In this document: positions 61,534 to 64,000 of the stretch, piece by piece | Position numbering within the stretch: the stretch's first letter is position 1 | Layout: each line of letters opens with the position of its first letter | DNA from: Bradyrhizobium sp. Ash2021 | GTDB lineage: Bacteria; Pseudomonadota; Alphaproteobacteria; Rhizobiales; Xanthobacteraceae | Direction: 5' to 3' | Assembly (NCBI RefSeq): GCF_031202265.1 | Contig: NZ_CP100604.1 | Span: 7,670,501-7,734,500, forward strand | DNA length: 64,000 nt | The notes under the pieces: generated by a model | Told to the model about the DNA's origin: nothing | Database searches by the model: none | The model's input: the letters and a program-made list of their open reading frames with translations, nothing else | Program-made: the position numbers and the translations under genes

Positions 61534-62535
61534 ATGAACACCATCGTCAAAGCAGCCGCCGTCCAGATCAGCCCGGTATTGTATAGCCGCGAAGGCACCG
61601 TCGAGAAGGTGGTGAAGAAGATCCGCGAGCTGGGCGAAAAGGGCGTCCAGTTCGCGACCTTCCCCGAAGCAGTGGTGCCATACTATCCGTACTTTTCTGC
61701 CGTCCAGACGCCAATGGCGCAACTGTTCGGCGACGAGTATCTGAGGCTTCTTGATCAATCCGTGACGGTGCCGTCCGCAGCCACCGACGCGATCGGCGAG
61801 GCTGCCCGGAAGGCCGGCATGGTGGTATCGATCGGTGTCAATGAGCGCGACGGCGGCTCCATCTACAACACGCAATTGCTCTTCGACGCCGATGGCACCC
61901 TGATCCAGCGGCGCCGAAAGATCACGCCAACTCATTTTGAGCGCATGATCTGGGGCCAGGGCGATGGGTCGGGCCTTCGCGCCGTCGACAGCAAGGTCGG
62001 CCGCATCGGCCAATTGGCTTGCTTCGAGCACAACAATCCCCTGGCTCGCTATGCGCTGATGGCGGACGGCGAGCACATCCATTCGGCCATGTATCCGGGT
62101 TCAGCTTTCGGCGACGGGTTTGCCATGAGGATGGAAATCAATATCCGTCAACACGCTCTGGAGTCCGGTGCTTTCGTCGTGAACGCAACCGCCTGGCTCG
62201 ACGCCGATCAGCAGGCTCAGATCATGAAGGATACCGGTTGTGAAATCGGTCCGATCTCGGGCGGCTGCTTCACCGCGATCGTGGCGCCCGACGCGACGTT
62301 GCTGGGCGAACCGCTCCGGTCCGGCGAAGGTGAAGTCATTGCCGATCTCGATTTCACGCGGATTTACCGGCGCAAGCAGCAGATGGACTCGCGCGGCCAC
62401 TATGCCCGTCCCGAGTTGCTCAGCCTGCTGATCGACCGGACCCCGGCATCGCATGTTCATGAGCGCTCTGCGCAGCCTAACTGTGAGGCCATGCCTCTTA
62501 CTCTCCACGAGAACAGGGCTCTCGACATCCTGTAA
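61534..62535 (+). CDS. Nitrilase family carbon-nitrogen hydrolase (copy 2)
   Basis: Encodes 333 residues from ATG 61534, which has CAAGGAG upstream; a far longer in-frame start at 61228 lies within the previous gene and is rejected. Triad residues match copy 1: [19 protein letters not shown] and [15 protein letters not shown]. The C-terminal tail (about 305-333) differs. Placement after two epoxide hydrolases and an SDR suggests a catabolic or detoxification route involving nitriles and epoxides. Confidence 0.92.
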   Translation: MNTIVKAAAVQISPVLYSREGTVEKVVKKIRELGEKGVQFATFPEAVVPYYPYFSAVQTPMAQLFGDEYLRLLDQSVTVPSAATDAIGEAARKAGMVVSIGVNERDGGSIYNTQLLFDADGTLIQRRRKITPTHFERMIWGQGDGSGLRAVDSKVGRIGQLACFEHNNPLARYALMADGEHIHSAMYPGSAFGDGFAMRMEINIRQHALESGAFVVNATAWLDADQQAQIMKDTGCEIGPISGGCFTAIVAPDATLLGEPLRSGEGEVIADLDFTRIYRRKQQMDSRGHYARPELLSLLIDRTPASHVHERSAQPNCEAMPLTLHENRALDIL

Positions 62536-62910
62536 TCCGAAGATCACGTTCAAGTCGGCGGAGATAGCGACGAGAGCACCCCAGATATCCTCGATCCACG
62601 TGGCCGGCGCTTTCGACATCCGGCCATGTCTTCAAAGTTGATAAGCAATGAGCGATTTATTGGAAATGTCAGTTGCAGCACATCGCGGCTGGGCGGTTTG
62701 GCAGGAGCTCAGGCGGCTCGCGGCGCGCGTCTCGGTCAGCGGCCAAGTCGGCGAAATACGCCCTCGGTCCAAGGTGGTTCGGCGGACGCAGCGTCAGATC
62801 TACGTGACCAGACCTGATAACCGGCCGCTGCCAGAGCGTGTCGTTCTCTCCATCGACGTCCACGACGTCAAAATGACCTAGGTGCGATCCATCTGCTGGC
62901 TGAGCCCATT
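62536..62910. other. Gap with an undefined open frame
   Basis: 375 bp. A plus-strand open frame (62648-62881, MSDLLEMSVAAHRGWAVWQE...) has no ribosome site and no recognisable family, and probably is eroded DNA. No promoter could be called with confidence for the following gene. Confidence 0.35.
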
Positions 62911-63852
62911 ATGGAGATTCTCGTGAAACACACCCAAAACACCCCGATCCTGGTTACCGGAGCAGCCGGAGCTGTCGGCGCCATCGGACGCAACGTCAGT
63001 GAAATGCTGCTCGCGAAGGGCCACAAGGTCCGCACCATGGTCCGGAAAGAGGACGAGCGTGCAGAAGGTTTGCGCCGGCTCGGCGCCGAGGTGGTGCAGG
63101 GCGACCTGACCGATCTCGCCTCGATGCATCGCGCTGTTGAAGGGTGCGCGCGCATCTATTTCGGAATGTCGGTCTCCGCTGACTATCTGGCCGCGACTGT
63201 CAACACGGCCGCGGTGGCGCGCAATCACGGCGTCGAGGCTTTCGTGAACATGTCGCAGATGACCGTGACGCAGATGAGCATCACCGAGAGCACCAACAGT
63301 CCGCAGCACAAGCTGCACTGGCTGGCGGAGCAGGCGTTGTCATGGTCCGGTCTGCCCGTCGTTACGGTGCGGCCGACGGTCTTTCTCGAGGGCGTTTTTC
63401 GACTATTCGCTGCTCCCGGCGTGCGGGAAACAGACGAGCTGGCGTTGCCGATGGGCGACGGCAAGACCTCGCCGATCTCGGCGGTGGATGTGGCCCGCGC
63501 AGTGGCGGCCATTCTCGCCGACCCAGCGCCGCATATCGGCCAGATCTACAATCTGACCGGACCTGAGTCGGTCGACCTCGCGCACTACGCGCGGGCTTTC
63601 TCCGAGGCGCTCGGCCGGCCCATCCGTTATCGGGATGTACCGCTTGCCGGATGGAGCGAAAAGCTTTTGGCGGCAGGGATACCGACCCATATCGTCAAGC
63701 ATCTCGGAGTAATGACAGAGCTAAACAAGCAGGGCCGCTACGACCGACTGACCAGCGACGTGTTCGAACTCACCGGTGAAATGCCGATCAACATGCGCGA
63801 GTTCGTGAAACGCCATATCGACGAATTTACGCGGAGCGCAACGAAGCAGTAG
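62911..63852 (+). CDS. NmrA-like NAD(P)-binding protein
   Basis: Encodes 313 residues. PILVTGAAGAVGAIGRNVSE is the GxxGxxG-type nucleotide site, TMVRKEDERAEGLRRLGAEV follows and VQGDLTDLASMHRAVEG completes the NmrA/atypical SDR pattern. No catalytic Tyr-Lys pair is obvious, so it may act as a redox sensor or quinone/NAD(P)H reductase. GTG 62923 is an alternative start with GGAG upstream. It closes the cluster. Confidence 0.88.
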   Translation: MEILVKHTQNTPILVTGAAGAVGAIGRNVSEMLLAKGHKVRTMVRKEDERAEGLRRLGAEVVQGDLTDLASMHRAVEGCARIYFGMSVSADYLAATVNTAAVARNHGVEAFVNMSQMTVTQMSITESTNSPQHKLHWLAEQALSWSGLPVVTVRPTVFLEGVFRLFAAPGVRETDELALPMGDGKTSPISAVDVARAVAAILADPAPHIGQIYNLTGPESVDLAHYARAFSEALGRPIRYRDVPLAGWSEKLLAAGIPTHIVKHLGVMTELNKQGRYDRLTSDVFELTGEMPINMREFVKRHIDEFTRSATKQ

Positions 63853-64000
63853 GGATGCTCGGCCAACGACTGGCCTATCTCGATTTTTGGACAAGGAAGA
63901 TTAGCAGGGACTCGCCGCCGTGAACGAGAATATTACAGATTTTATCGGTGCTGGACCCGTCTCACGTCGCAGTCCTGATCTGAATTCCGCGGACTGCGGA
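63853..64000 (+). other. Window end, possible start of another gene
   Basis: GTG at 63920 opens a frame to the window edge (VNENITDFIGAGPVSRRSPD...), only 27 codons with no strong ribosome site. This is too short to judge. Confidence 0.2.

Overview
The window is high-GC chromosomal DNA of an alphaproteobacterium, most likely a Bradyrhizobium or close relative. The evidence is protein families typical of that group (DUF3551, DUF3606, a small DnaJ-like zinc-finger protein, Ku with a LigD relic, many periplasmic binding proteins and LysR regulators) and codon use rich in G and C at third positions. No rRNA, complete tRNA or CRISPR array was seen. All identifications come from reading translated motifs; no database was searched.

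Layout. 1-5.5 kb: a truncated secreted HEAT-repeat protein encoded by near-perfect 105-bp tandem DNA repeats, a small secreted protein, a DUF262/DUF1524 (GmrSD-like) protein, an unknown gene and a DEDDh exonuclease. 5.7-13.3 kb: an aromatic/acyl catabolic cluster (carboxymuconolactone decarboxylase-like, SCP-x thiolase, acyl-CoA ligase and ABC binding protein on the minus strand; TRAP binding protein, fumarylacetoacetate-hydrolase-like enzyme and MarR regulator on the plus strand). 13.4-16.9 kb: a YbhG/F/S-like exporter and an HXXEE membrane protein. 17-24 kb: a DNA repair block (DinB, SRAP peptidase, UvrD-like helicase, Ku, LigD relic).

24-37.3 kb is an accessory region of defence-type genes and gene fragments. 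It holds an AlbA_2 protein divergent from an unknown gene, a trypsin-like protease immediately downstream of the C-terminal tail of a prokaryotic Argonaute, an N-terminal Ku fragment, an AAA ATPase fragment, an AbiEi/AbiEii type IV toxin-antitoxin pair with a clear promoter-operator, small Bradyrhizobium-type genes, tRNA-Ser 3'-end repeats that look like attachment-site relics, a broken WYL regulator and a truncated IS630 element. 37.5-47.7 kb contains two copies of a DUF305 plus YVTN beta-propeller module (the first DUF305 gene is frameshifted), separated by an intact IS1182-type element with a CTAG duplication. The second copy continues into an ECF sigma factor and its membrane anti-sigma.

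48.6-64 kb is metabolic and stress related: a nitrilase divergent from a LysR gene, an Ohr/OsmC protein, a translationally coupled histidine kinase-EmrA-EmrB operon, an IS3 relic, and a LysR-controlled cluster of SDR, two tandem epoxide-hydrolase paralogs, a second nitrilase nearly identical to the first, and an NmrA-type reductase.

Recurring themes are local duplication (nitrilases, epoxide hydrolases, DUF305-propeller modules, Ku) and erosion of defence loci. The best candidate for something new is the Argonaute-tail plus trypsin-like protease arrangement at 26.7-27.8 kb. The Argonaute there is only a stump, so a working system would have to be looked for in related strains.
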